A program made the translations under genes and the position numbers. The notes beneath the pieces are model-generated. The model was not told where the DNA came from and did not search any database. It saw nothing but the letters and a program-made list of their open reading frames with translations. Shown here one piece after another: positions 7,209 to 15,564 of a DNA stretch of 18,911 nucleotides. The first letter of the stretch is position 1. Every line of letters starts with the position of its first letter. The DNA lies in the NCBI GenBank assembly GCA_964541895.1, contig CAZISM010000102.1:1-18911 (forward strand), read 5' to 3'. This DNA is from CAZISM01 sp964541895 (GTDB lineage: Bacteria; Zhuqueibacterota; Zhuqueibacteria; Residuimicrobiales; Residuimicrobiaceae).

Positions 7209-8540
7209 GTGGAAGAGGCCCCCGGCGACACTTCCATGGGGAATAGGCGTCAAGACAGGGAACCAAACAGCTGCATGCCGATGGATAAGGATATCAAGCA
7301 AATATACAAAGAGATCGAATCCTCTCTGTTTCAGAGCGATCTGATCAAGAATTCCAAGTACAGCAAAGCTTTGCTGACCTATCTGCTGAACTGTTCTTTC
7401 GAGGGAATTACGCCCAAAGAGCTGACCATCGCCTCGGAAGTGTTCAACAAAGATCAGCATTTCAATCCCGGCGAAGATCCGCTGGTCAGAGTGCATGTTC
7501 ATAATCTGCGCAAAAAGCTGGAAGAGTACTACAAGGGGGAGGGCCGGAACGATCGCTACGTTCTGGAAATCCCCAAAGGGCAGTATGTGATTCATGTTCT
7601 GGACCGGGCGGAGAGAAAGGGTTTATGGGATCGTGTGCGCCAGAAAAGCAAACAACGTAACCTGTATCCGGCTGCCGTGGTGCTGCTGCTCGTCGTTTGC
7701 CTGGTTTTGTTGTTTTTCAACCGGCGTATGCATCTGCAACTGGACAAATATCATATCATCGACAGCGACGATCCGGTGTGGAGTGATTTCATCAAAACCC
7801 AAAACGAGACTATGATCGTTTGCGGAGATCACTTTTTTTACACCATCGATATCCCCTTTGACAAACGCTCTGTTCATATCCGCGACACCTGGATCAACGA
7901 GCCGGAGGACATGAAGCATCTCTTTTTCCCGCCCGATAACAGCAGCGTCAAGCCGTCCGGACAATCCTACTTTCCCTATTCCTGTATGTGGGCGTTGCCC
8001 GGCATTATCAAAGTGCTCAACTCGTCGCCCCGCCAGATCGTAATGCGCAGCTCGTCACAGTTGACGGCCAACGTCATCGAAGAACAGAACATGGTTTACA
8101 TCGGCAATATCAAGTCGCTGGGCTTGCTCTCCCTGTATGTACAGCAGGCTCATGTCCAGTACGATTTGCGCGACCGCATCCTCTATCACATCACCGGCTC
8201 CGACACTCTAAAATACTTTGCCGAAGCTAATGAGGATATTTATCACAAGGATTACGCTTTTATCATAAAATGGCAGGGACCGCGCGGCAATTCTATTCTT
8301 ATGATCGCCGGTTTTTATACCATCGGCGCCAAGGAAGCGAGCCGTCACTTGACGGAACGGGCCCTGCTGCCGGTGCTGGAGAATTTTATTACCGAATCCT
8401 GCGGCCAGGTGCCGAAAAATTTTCTAGTCATCATGCAGGTGTCCGGCATCCGCCAGGCCATCACGGATTCCCGCTTTATTCTCGCCAGGTCTCTCAATCC
8501 GCTGCCGGAAAAAGCGGGCGATCCTGCGGCCGCCAAATAA
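7209..8540 (+). CDS. Membrane-spanning winged-helix transcription regulator (ToxR/CadC-like layout)
   Basis: The product has up to 443 residues. Residues about 48-130 form a winged helix-turn-helix domain with YSKALLTYLLNCSFEG, then DPLVRVHVHNLRKKLEEYY (90-108) as the recognition region, and IPKGQYV (121-127) as the wing; this resembles the DNA-binding domains in acidobacterial and FCB signalling proteins with an LRKKLxxYY motif. Residues 153-170 are one transmembrane helix (YPAAVVLLLVVCLVLLFF). Residues 171-443 would lie in the periplasm and match no sensor I know. It is thus a one-component regulator that could sense a periplasmic signal, such as a glycan fragment, and bind DNA from the membrane. 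The outermost start is GTG at 7209; ATG codons at 7275 and 7281 are equally credible, since the first 22 residues look unconserved and no site has a strong Shine-Dalgarno. It is divergent from the receptor gene. Confidence 0.85.
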   Translation: MEEAPGDTSMGNRRQDREPNSCMPMDKDIKQIYKEIESSLFQSDLIKNSKYSKALLTYLLNCSFEGITPKELTIASEVFNKDQHFNPGEDPLVRVHVHNLRKKLEEYYKGEGRNDRYVLEIPKGQYVIHVLDRAERKGLWDRVRQKSKQRNLYPAAVVLLLVVCLVLLFFNRRMHLQLDKYHIIDSDDPVWSDFIKTQNETMIVCGDHFFYTIDIPFDKRSVHIRDTWINEPEDMKHLFFPPDNSSVKPSGQSYFPYSCMWALPGIIKVLNSSPRQIVMRSSSQLTANVIEEQNMVYIGNIKSLGLLSLYVQQAHVQYDLRDRILYHITGSDTLKYFAEANEDIYHKDYAFIIKWQGPRGNSILMIAGFYTIGAKEASRHLTERALLPVLENFITESCGQVPKNFLVIMQVSGIRQAITDSRFILARSLNPLPEKAGDPAAAK

Positions 8541-8553
8541 CCGAAGGATCGCC
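8517..8553 (+). terminator. Inverted repeat spanning the regulator stop codon
   Basis: GGCGATCCT (8517-8525) and AGGATCGCC (8545-8553) are exact reverse complements with a 19-base loop that contains the TAA stop of the regulator gene. The region lies between two converging genes and could end either transcript, but it lacks a clean T tail and the loop is long, so this is a weak terminator call. The rest of the 128-base gap to the CotH gene shows nothing else. Confidence 0.3.
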
Positions 8554-8668
8554 TGTGTGCTTGTTCAATCCACCTTGATGGAGCAGAGTTTTTCGATTAA
8601 TCGCTGTACGCCAAGCCTGCCAAACCCGATCATGCACCCGGGTCTGTTCAGATGATAGCGCCATGTGT

Positions 8669-11600
8669 TTATTTTAGCAGAGTCAGTTTCTTGATTTGTA
8701 TGAACCGCTCCGCTTCCATTTTATATAGATAAATGCCGGCGCTCACTTTATTCCCAGAGTCATCCGTGCCATCCCAGAGCACGCGAAATGCGCCGGAATC
8801 CTTTTTTTCCTGCACCAAAGTTTTGACCTTTTCACCCAACAGGTTGAATATCTCGATTCGAATATCAGCGGGCTTTGCGACATGATACTCAATCACGGTA
8901 GTCGGATTAAACGGATTCGGCCAGTTTTGTGCCAGGGCATACTGTTGCGGAACCTTGCTGTGGACCGTGACCACACTCGAATAGCTGGTCTCGCCGTTGG
9001 TGTCCACCTGCTTGAGTCGATAATAAAGAACCGGAGCCGGCCCCGGATGATCGGTGAAGTGATAGATCGCCGGCACAGAGGTTGTCCCTTGCCCGGTGAC
9101 GAATCCGATTTGCTGCCAGCCCCGGTCCGGCTGAAAAGCCCGTTCGACGGCGAATCCCAGATTGTTGGTTTCGCTGAGAGTCCGCCACATCAAGTCCACC
9201 TCATCATTCGCTAATCGTGTGGCGCACAACTCGGCCATTTCAATTGGCACAACCGATGACGTTTGATTTTCATGATTGAGATATAAATAATCAAAATCGA
9301 CCAGCATGTTCATTTTTGTCCATGTCCGACCGATGAGGCCGACTGCCGGCGGTTCGATGGTTTCATTTTTGCTTGCGGCGACGATCCAATCCGTCGCCGT
9401 GCCCGTGTTGTATTCGAAAAAGTAGGTTGCTCCGGTTTTACGGATTCGCAAGCGCACAGGCATTTGGCCGGAGAATGGGATTTTGTCCTCATCGCCGCCG
9501 GTTCTTTGAACGGAAAGCAGATTTTTTCCGGAATTGAGGCCCCAGTATATCAGATCGTATTGAGAAAAGCGCACGATCAAACCTGTCATAAAGTCTTTGT
9601 CTGAGGTGAATAGAGAATCTATCTTTGTTTCGATAATCCAGTCTTTGCTGTCAATGGTTCTGAGCAATTGCGGTGCAAAATCACCGGTTGCGTAATGATT
9701 AAATTTGTTGGTGTTGGGCAGGGTGAGCCGCAGATGGCCGGTACGGACCGTTTGATTAAACATCGGACCGGACGCGGGAAGATGATTCGTGTAGCCATCC
9801 ATCCGGCCCGTAGTAAAGTCCTCGTCAACGGGTTTAGAGGCTGCTAAAACGACCGTATAGGTGGTCTGGTGAATATCGTTGCTGGATATGACCAGATCAG
9901 CCCTTTTCTCGGATATCGCTGTAGGTAGATATTCAACGTAGATGGTCTGCGCCGTGTTGAACGGCAAATCAAATTGCGTTGTTGGATTCAATATCTTGAA
10001 TTCATGACCGGGATCGTTGGCGATTTGCATGCCGGTAATCTTGAGCAGGCTCTTTCCTGCATTCTTGACGACAAACGTTTTAAACCGCTTGGTATTCAAC
10101 CCGATCGTTGAAAAATTCAAAGATGGCTCTGTTACGCTCAGAACGGCTTCATAGGGATTGCGAAAAACGGCGGCGATCGTTTTATCGGACGTCAAAGATA
10201 CGGCGACTGAATCCTTTTCTGGTAAGGCAGGATCGGTCCATTTTATAAAAACATCATCGCCTGCCGGTATGGCTTTCAGAATGACCGGAACGCCCTGAAA
10301 GTAGACACCCGTCCACGGAAACTGCGATGGTGCCAGTGCGTTGACCCTGACGCTCCCTGGACTCCCAGAGATGTCGACGGTCAGGCGGGCGGTGCCCGCC
10401 AGTTTGAACTTGTCGACAATGTTTTTGCGGACGACATTGGGTCTTTGTTTCAGAAAATCCTGCAAAAAGGTGATATTCTTTTCCCAATCGTTCAGATCCC
10501 AGAAACTTACGTCGCAGACCGGACCCCACTCGTTTTTAAAAAATCCATGCGCCCATCCCTGCCATTTTTGCTGTTCCAGAGCGACATTGCCGCGTATGCC
10601 GTTGGCGAGGCTGTCCAGCTTTGCGATTGTCGTATTTTCCGCCAACCCTGAATTGAGCATATCAGCGAAACGATTGAGAAAGATATTCGTATAGGTCGGA
10701 TTTTCGAGCAATTTTCGCAATAGCAGGGTCGCCCAGATGTAGTTGGCTTTGTCCGAGCTCCACCGATTGATGGCATTAACCGGGGCATCCCGGGTTATCC
10801 ATTCGATGGAATTGATGTTTACATCTTCTTTCCAAAAATTGGCAAAACCGTGATCGTTATCCCAGAAAATCCACCGCCAGCGACCATTTGCGACAGCAGG
10901 TCTGAAGGCGTAATAATTATTATGCGGCCAATCTCTGTCTCCGGAAAAAGCACCGATGATGACATAATCGGTAAAATTGTCAAGGTCGAGGTAGCTGACC
11001 GCTTGCTGAAAACTATCGGGATGGGCCAGCGGGTGAGACTCTAGAAACGCATACAGCTCCTTAAAATGCTGATCGGTCCCTTCCACGATCTCCTGGTCGA
11101 AATTCGTATTGGCCTTGAGCATGTCCATTTTGCTGATGCCAAAATGCCTTTCAACGAACTCTTCGTCAAGATGTTCCCGCAGGTTATAGATGCCCCAGAA
11201 TTTACCATTAATATAGAGAGCGATTTCCCTGCTTTCCGGCGCCAACGCGGCGGTCCCTCGGCAAAGTGTTGTGATCAGAGAATTCCGCAGCATGGTCCAT
11301 TTCCCATAATAGAACATCTGGTCCTGGCTGGCATGGAGAACCAAGCGATCAAAAATCTGCACATTGGTGCGGGGGAACAGTTGGTAATCCAGCCGCGATT
11401 GGCCATATTCTGACCGAAAATACAGCCGGTATGATTTCTTGAGATATCGACGGGAAGAGAGTCCGTGCACACGGATGCCGGCGGGGATTTCAAACGCCAA
11501 ACTCTTGTCCGATTCAAAAAAGCTGGCGGAAATAGGCCTTTCCCACTCTTCGCCTTCTTCGCTCCAGTTTACGTTGATGCCGATCACCGGATCGTCCAGA

Positions 11601-13705
11601 TTGGCAGGATCGGTCACCACCGACATAACAGGAGGAATCACTCGTTCATTGATGAAATAGGTTTTTGTGGCGGTGGGGCCTTGTGAGTTATTGTTAGGAA
11701 AAACGGCGGCCCGGAGTGCAGTGGTTTGACTGATCGAAATCGGCTTGCTGGCGATGGGAGAGTTTTTGTTGACAGCCGCTCCGTTGGTGGTATAGCGGAT
11801 TACAGCACCTGCAAGCGACGTGGACAGGGTAACACTGATGGCCGTGTTGTAAAAGCCTTGTTCAAGACTGAATTGGGGAAAAGCAATGATCATACGGTTG
11901 GCTGCTCCGGGGGTGGGCTGAAGGCCGGCTTGCCACTCTTGTCCATCCGGAAAACGGCCGTACGCAATATCCGATTTTTGTGATTGATAGAGTATGATGT
12001 CGATCAATTCGTTTTGAGAATTAAATAAAAGAATCTGCTCGACGTCGGCACTCAACTTAAAGTTGGTGTGCAGTTCTGCGCCGACTTTATCCTTGCCGGA
12101 TGCCCAGATCAGGACATACCCTTGTGGCGGTAGAATTAAGGATGGCAGAATCCACTTGGTACCGGGATCCAACTGATCTGTGAGACCAAATCCCTGAAGA
12201 TTGACGGCTTCGGTTCCTCGATTATAGAGTTCAATCCAATCTGAAAAATCGCCGTCCTGGTCTGTTTTGGTGGTGCCATTAGAAGCGAGAAGTTCATTGA
12301 TGAGAATGTTCGACGGCTTGGTCAGCGGCTGATTGGCGGAACCCGGGGAGGGTTGAAGATAGAATAGCGTACCCTGCCCGTCGAAATATCTGCCCAGCGT
12401 CACATCGGCTGTCTGCGGTCCGAATGTGATTTCATCCACCACTTTGCGTTGCGGCGTGTATAACCCCACCTGCTCGCCACTCGTGCTCAGCTTGAAATTG
12501 GTATGGAGTTCGGCCGGATTCAACCTGTCCTTGCCCGACGCCCACACCACCAGGAAGGATTTTGCAGGCAGTGGGATGTCCGGAAATGTCCATTGTTGCG
12601 GATTATCAAAATCGTCGGTCAGGGTGTAGCCGGCCAGGTTCAAGGTCTGGTCGCTGGCGTTATAGATCTCGAGCCAATCCGAATTCGTTCCGTCTTGGTC
12701 CTTGGCGCCGGTTTTATTCTCCGCCATTATTTCATTGATATACAAACCTGGGTTTTGCAGGGCGAGTCGGTTGGCAGACGCTGGGGTGGGATCGAGCGGA
12801 TACAGGGTCTTGTCTCCGTCTGGGAATCGACCGTAAGAAACGTCTGCCAGTTGTTCGGTAAAGGTGATTTCTGAGACCAACTTCTGATCTGATCCATACA
12901 GCCAGATGTGATCTCCGGTCTTGTCGATGGTAAAATTGGTGTGCAAGGCGCCACCGGTTGAGCGGTTTTTACCTGATGCCCAAATCATAATAAAGCTGTA
13001 CGGTTGGATGGTGACGGAAGGAAATAGCCATTTTCGTGGCGCGTTATTATCGTCCGAGAGTGAAAAATTGATCAGGTTTATGGCCTTGTTGCTCGTGTTC
13101 AACACTTCTATCCAGTCGGAATGGTCGCCATCCTCATCGGCGGCGGAAGCGTCGTTATCGGCTAAAACTTCATTGATGAGAATATAATACGAATCCGGCA
13201 GCAGGGCATTGCTGCTTGAGGGGGTCGGCCGCAGCTTCTCCTTCCACTCTCCACCGTCTGGAAACCTGCCGCAGGTAATATCGTCTTCCTGATTTACAAA
13301 CGTTGCGCGGTCCAACACCGTCCCGTTTTTGGCGTATAGGGAGATGGTCTCTCCTGATTTGTCCAGCTTGTAATTGGTATGCAACGGCAAGGTTAAAGTG
13401 CGATTTTTCCCTGAAAGCCAAATGATGAGGAAAGCAGCCGGCTTGATCTGGATCGTGGGGAATATCCATTTTTGCGGTTGATTAAAGTCATCGGAAAGAT
13501 AAAAGCCGGCGAGGTCGACCGTTTGGCTCGTGGGATTGTAAAGTTCAATCCAATCCGAATAATCGCCATCCTCGTCGGTTTGGATAGTCGCATTTGCAGC
13601 TGAAATTTCATTGATTTTGATGTTTTGAGCCCAAGCTGTCGAAGTCAGAAAAAGAAACAGAACTGCTTTAATGATACGGTACATCGGCTTCATTTGCTTT
13701 TCCAT
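8669..13705 (-). CDS. Giant secreted CotH-kinase protein with four lamin-tail domains and type IX sorting domain
   Basis: This 1678-residue protein has a signal peptide (about 10-26, ending AWA). Four lamin-tail domains follow (about 28-150, 175-295, 321-440, 467-585), each with a D-x-D-G-x-x-S-D-W loop. Then come a chitobiase C-terminal-like domain (610-685), a CotH kinase domain (about 690-1030; GDRDWPHNNYY at 922-932 and IFWDNDHGF at 946-954, where Asp925, Asp949 and Asp951 are candidate catalytic or metal-binding residues), an InlB-repeat-like segment (1104-1182), an ASH-like domain (1183-1290), a LamG/DUF1349-like beta-sandwich (1291-1478), an FN3-like domain (1488-1580) and a sorting/FlgD-like tail (NWPNPFNPTT 1593-1602, KKLTLLK end). 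CotH proteins are atypical kinases; Bacillus CotH phosphorylates a spore coat protein. This one is inferred to work at the cell surface. It is divergent from a VTC/DUF4956 operon, its usual company. ATG at 13705 is preceded by AGGA; an ATG 12 bases later, with GGAAA upstream, is an alternative start. Confidence 0.92.
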   Translation of the reverse strand: MEKQMKPMYRIIKAVLFLFLTSTAWAQNIKINEISAANATIQTDEDGDYSDWIELYNPTSQTVDLAGFYLSDDFNQPQKWIFPTIQIKPAAFLIIWLSGKNRTLTLPLHTNYKLDKSGETISLYAKNGTVLDRATFVNQEDDITCGRFPDGGEWKEKLRPTPSSSNALLPDSYYILINEVLADNDASAADEDGDHSDWIEVLNTSNKAINLINFSLSDDNNAPRKWLFPSVTIQPYSFIMIWASGKNRSTGGALHTNFTIDKTGDHIWLYGSDQKLVSEITFTEQLADVSYGRFPDGDKTLYPLDPTPASANRLALQNPGLYINEIMAENKTGAKDQDGTNSDWLEIYNASDQTLNLAGYTLTDDFDNPQQWTFPDIPLPAKSFLVVWASGKDRLNPAELHTNFKLSTSGEQVGLYTPQRKVVDEITFGPQTADVTLGRYFDGQGTLFYLQPSPGSANQPLTKPSNILINELLASNGTTKTDQDGDFSDWIELYNRGTEAVNLQGFGLTDQLDPGTKWILPSLILPPQGYVLIWASGKDKVGAELHTNFKLSADVEQILLFNSQNELIDIILYQSQKSDIAYGRFPDGQEWQAGLQPTPGAANRMIIAFPQFSLEQGFYNTAISVTLSTSLAGAVIRYTTNGAAVNKNSPIASKPISISQTTALRAAVFPNNNSQGPTATKTYFINERVIPPVMSVVTDPANLDDPVIGINVNWSEEGEEWERPISASFFESDKSLAFEIPAGIRVHGLSSRRYLKKSYRLYFRSEYGQSRLDYQLFPRTNVQIFDRLVLHASQDQMFYYGKWTMLRNSLITTLCRGTAALAPESREIALYINGKFWGIYNLREHLDEEFVERHFGISKMDMLKANTNFDQEIVEGTDQHFKELYAFLESHPLAHPDSFQQAVSYLDLDNFTDYVIIGAFSGDRDWPHNNYYAFRPAVANGRWRWIFWDNDHGFANFWKEDVNINSIEWITRDAPVNAINRWSSDKANYIWATLLLRKLLENPTYTNIFLNRFADMLNSGLAENTTIAKLDSLANGIRGNVALEQQKWQGWAHGFFKNEWGPVCDVSFWDLNDWEKNITFLQDFLKQRPNVVRKNIVDKFKLAGTARLTVDISGSPGSVRVNALAPSQFPWTGVYFQGVPVILKAIPAGDDVFIKWTDPALPEKDSVAVSLTSDKTIAAVFRNPYEAVLSVTEPSLNFSTIGLNTKRFKTFVVKNAGKSLLKITGMQIANDPGHEFKILNPTTQFDLPFNTAQTIYVEYLPTAISEKRADLVISSNDIHQTTYTVVLAASKPVDEDFTTGRMDGYTNHLPASGPMFNQTVRTGHLRLTLPNTNKFNHYATGDFAPQLLRTIDSKDWIIETKIDSLFTSDKDFMTGLIVRFSQYDLIYWGLNSGKNLLSVQRTGGDEDKIPFSGQMPVRLRIRKTGATYFFEYNTGTATDWIVAASKNETIEPPAVGLIGRTWTKMNMLVDFDYLYLNHENQTSSVVPIEMAELCATRLANDEVDLMWRTLSETNNLGFAVERAFQPDRGWQQIGFVTGQGTTSVPAIYHFTDHPGPAPVLYYRLKQVDTNGETSYSSVVTVHSKVPQQYALAQNWPNPFNPTTVIEYHVAKPADIRIEIFNLLGEKVKTLVQEKKDSGAFRVLWDGTDDSGNKVSAGIYLYKMEAERFIQIKKLTLLK
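11876..13624 (-). repeat. Four tandem lamin-tail domain repeats inside the CotH gene
   Basis: The Asp-Trp pair of the loop D-x-D-G-x-x-S-D-W falls at residues 51-52, 197-198, 343-344 and 489-490, a pitch of exactly 146 residues (438 bases) each time. Other landmarks recur in each unit: INE(I/V/L)-A at the start, SGK(N/D) after a WxFP...IW segment, LHTN(F/Y)K-like, and GR(F/Y)xDG near the end. The constant pitch indicates amplification of one unit without net insertions or deletions, although the residues between landmarks have diverged. Confidence 0.8.
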
Positions 13706-13857
13706 TTTTCAGAATTTCCTGTGCCATTGGAATGTTAGGAGGTCAGGCTGCGGGACCACAGATGCGGATACTGCCTCGGAGGACAACGAAAGGTCGCAGA
13801 TATCTATTCATACACGGGTCATGATTCGTTTGGCCCTCCTGGCGGCGCTCGAACCAT

Positions 13858-13877
13858 CGCCGTTCCTGATAACGGCG
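13858..13877. repeat. Hairpin in the presumed CotH leader
   Basis: CGCCGTT (13858-13864) and AACGGCG (13871-13877) pair perfectly around a 6-base loop, about 150 bases upstream of the CotH start. No T run follows on either strand. It may be a leader structure or a protein-binding site; the sequence does not decide. Confidence 0.35.
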
Positions 13878-14247
13878 CCGAATCAAACCGGACTATGTTG
13901 AAACATATCAAATATAAATACTGAAAACAAAGCTCGGTGCAGAAATATTTCTCACGCCGCCTCAACCGTGCCGGTATACGTATGCTGCCCACAGCCTTGA
14001 ATCGAAAACCGGTTGCATAGCTTGCATGGGGTGTTATTTAAATTTTTGTTTGATAAATTGCACTTGTATATCGACGAAAAATTATATACATTTTTCGCGT
14101 AAAAATGCTGAATCGAGCACACCTTGGCTCCTGCATGTAAGGCATCCTCTGCGCCGTTTATCCCAAGCTGACATCACGGCCACCAGTTCAGGTACGATCG
14201 GCAGCCGCTATGGCGTGAACATATTGGTTTGTCTCAAATGTCGACAA

Positions 14248-14336
14248 AATTGTAACCAATAGGACATTTTCGCCTGTCCCGGCTGGTTTTGTGCCATATA
14301 TAACCTTAAGAAACATAATGGATTGGTCATACAATT
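14248..14336. repeat. Interrupted inverted repeat and paired 9-bp direct repeats upstream of the HlyD-like operon
   Basis: AATTGT-A-ACCAAT (14248-14260) is mirrored by ATTGGT-CAT-ACAATT (14322-14336): both 6-bp parts of each arm are complementary but the internal spacers differ. A further ATTGGT is at 14223. GGTTTTGTG occurs at 14285 and 14345, 60 bases apart. The block lies 150-260 bases before the HlyD-like start and could be a regulator-binding region for the operon. Confidence 0.35.
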
Positions 14337-14484
14337 TGTAAATCGGTTTTGTGGCACATTTTTTGATGAAATGAATAAAATAACATTTACCTCGGATTAA
14401 AGCGGTCATCGGCAGGCCATCAGGAGCAGTACGTTATGATTACATGCCTACACCAGCAAGACAACTTTGCCAGCGATTAAGACC

Positions 14485-15564
14485 ATGGCGGTAAACTACT
14501 CTCTCAAACAGATGCTGGCCAACGGGATGTCGAGAAACTGGATCCTCGCGGTGATCATTCTCGTTTTCATAGCGGCGTCGGTCATTTCGTTTCCGCATTC
14601 GATCCAGTTATACGGCAAGCTCGTGCCGATGCAGCGCTGGGTATTGATGCGCACGGAAGACGGTCAGGTCACCTACATGACCGTAAACTATCTGACCGGT
14701 ATGCAAGAGAGCTTTTATGCCAACCAGATGGAGCGCGGCGAGATCGTCAAGTTCCATTTACTGCCCGGTCTCGCCGGGCGCGAACGAGTCGTTTATCAGG
14801 ATACGTTGGCCGTCATGACCAGCAGTGAAGCGAACGAACGATTGGCACAATTACAGGGTGAACGCGATATGGCGATCGCCAACCTGATTGCCGCCCGCAG
14901 CGGAGAAAAACAATCTGTGGTCGATACCTACCGCCATCGGCTTGAGCAGGCGCGATCCATAGCCGAAGAAAAAAGCAACATGGCGGACAGGGCGGTTAAA
15001 CTATATGAGAAAAAGCTGCTGTCGCTGGCCGAATATGAAGTAGCCGTTAACGAGGCTCGTGTCGCACACTCTGAAGTGGAAAGCGCCATGGCCCAGTTGA
15101 CCGATATCCGGACCGGCGTAAAACCCGAGCAAGTGCAACTCCTGGAAACACAGATCGAATCATTGAATCGACAAATCGAATTAGCCGCGCAGCGCATAAA
15201 ATCTTATACGATCCTGGCACCGTTTTCCGGCACCCTGGAGACCATGGTCAATACAGATACCCTGCTGATTCTGTCCGATGATAGCCAGTATGCTCTGCTG
15301 ATGCCGGTGCGAACGGCAGACTGTGCGGAGTTGCGACTTGGGATGACAGTCAGCTACAGCATAACCGGTCAGGGGGAACCCCCCCCGGCCGTCATTTGCA
15401 AGATCGGCAGGGAGATTCAGTATCTGAACGGAGAATCCGTACGATTGGTAACGGCCAAAGTTGATAAATCGGCGTGGAACGTGTCGCCTGGAACCATTTT
15501 GCCTTGCAGACTTGGCACCGGTCGCACAGCGGCTATCAAACGGTTGCTGCAGGGCTGGAGATGA
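14485..15564 (+). CDS. HlyD-like periplasmic adaptor (membrane fusion protein)
   Basis: The product has 359 residues from ATG 14485; a TTG 18 bases earlier would add six residues and neither start has a strong Shine-Dalgarno. One transmembrane helix lies at about 19-36 (WILAVIILVFIAASVISF), with the rest in the periplasm. Residues 41-112 hold a first, unusually extended half of a biotinyl-lipoyl-like domain (ending YQDTLAVM). Residues 114-236 are a long charged alpha-helical hairpin typical of coiled coils. The second lipoyl half, YTILAPFSGTL (241-251), matches the conserved adaptor motif, and a beta-barrel-like domain follows (about 265-350). Such adaptors normally bridge an inner-membrane transporter to an outer-membrane channel. 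No ABC transporter, RND pump or TolC-type gene is present in the window. The stop overlaps the next start as ATGA, so the two proteins are probably made in a coupled way. The partner is inferred to be the DUF4956/VTC pair. Confidence 0.82.
   Translation: MAVNYSLKQMLANGMSRNWILAVIILVFIAASVISFPHSIQLYGKLVPMQRWVLMRTEDGQVTYMTVNYLTGMQESFYANQMERGEIVKFHLLPGLAGRERVVYQDTLAVMTSSEANERLAQLQGERDMAIANLIAARSGEKQSVVDTYRHRLEQARSIAEEKSNMADRAVKLYEKKLLSLAEYEVAVNEARVAHSEVESAMAQLTDIRTGVKPEQVQLLETQIESLNRQIELAAQRIKSYTILAPFSGTLETMVNTDTLLILSDDSQYALLMPVRTADCAELRLGMTVSYSITGQGEPPPAVICKIGREIQYLNGESVRLVTAKVDKSAWNVSPGTILPCRLGTGRTAAIKRLLQGWR

Larger units (their letters stand above)
13706..14484. promoter_or_regulatory. Long intergenic region between the CotH gene and the HlyD-like operon
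   Basis: These 779 bases separate divergent transcription units and should carry both promoters and leaders. The half next to the CotH gene (13706-13900) is of normal composition and includes a hairpin. The half next to the operon (about 13900-14060 and 14220-14400) is AT-rich. Short reading frames exist on both strands, but none has a recognisable domain, a good ribosome binding site or a coding-like composition. I could not locate promoter hexamers with confidence. Confidence 0.65.

Noticed and set aside
11876..13624. Regularly spaced repeats that could suggest a CRISPR or minisatellite
   Set aside because: The 438-base period is a protein-domain repeat with diverged DNA, not short direct repeats with spacers.
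14188..14409. 73-codon minus-strand and overlapping plus-strand small frames in the CotH-adaptor gap
   Set aside because: No ribosome binding site, no recognisable motif, and they overlap repeat-like AT-rich sequence.
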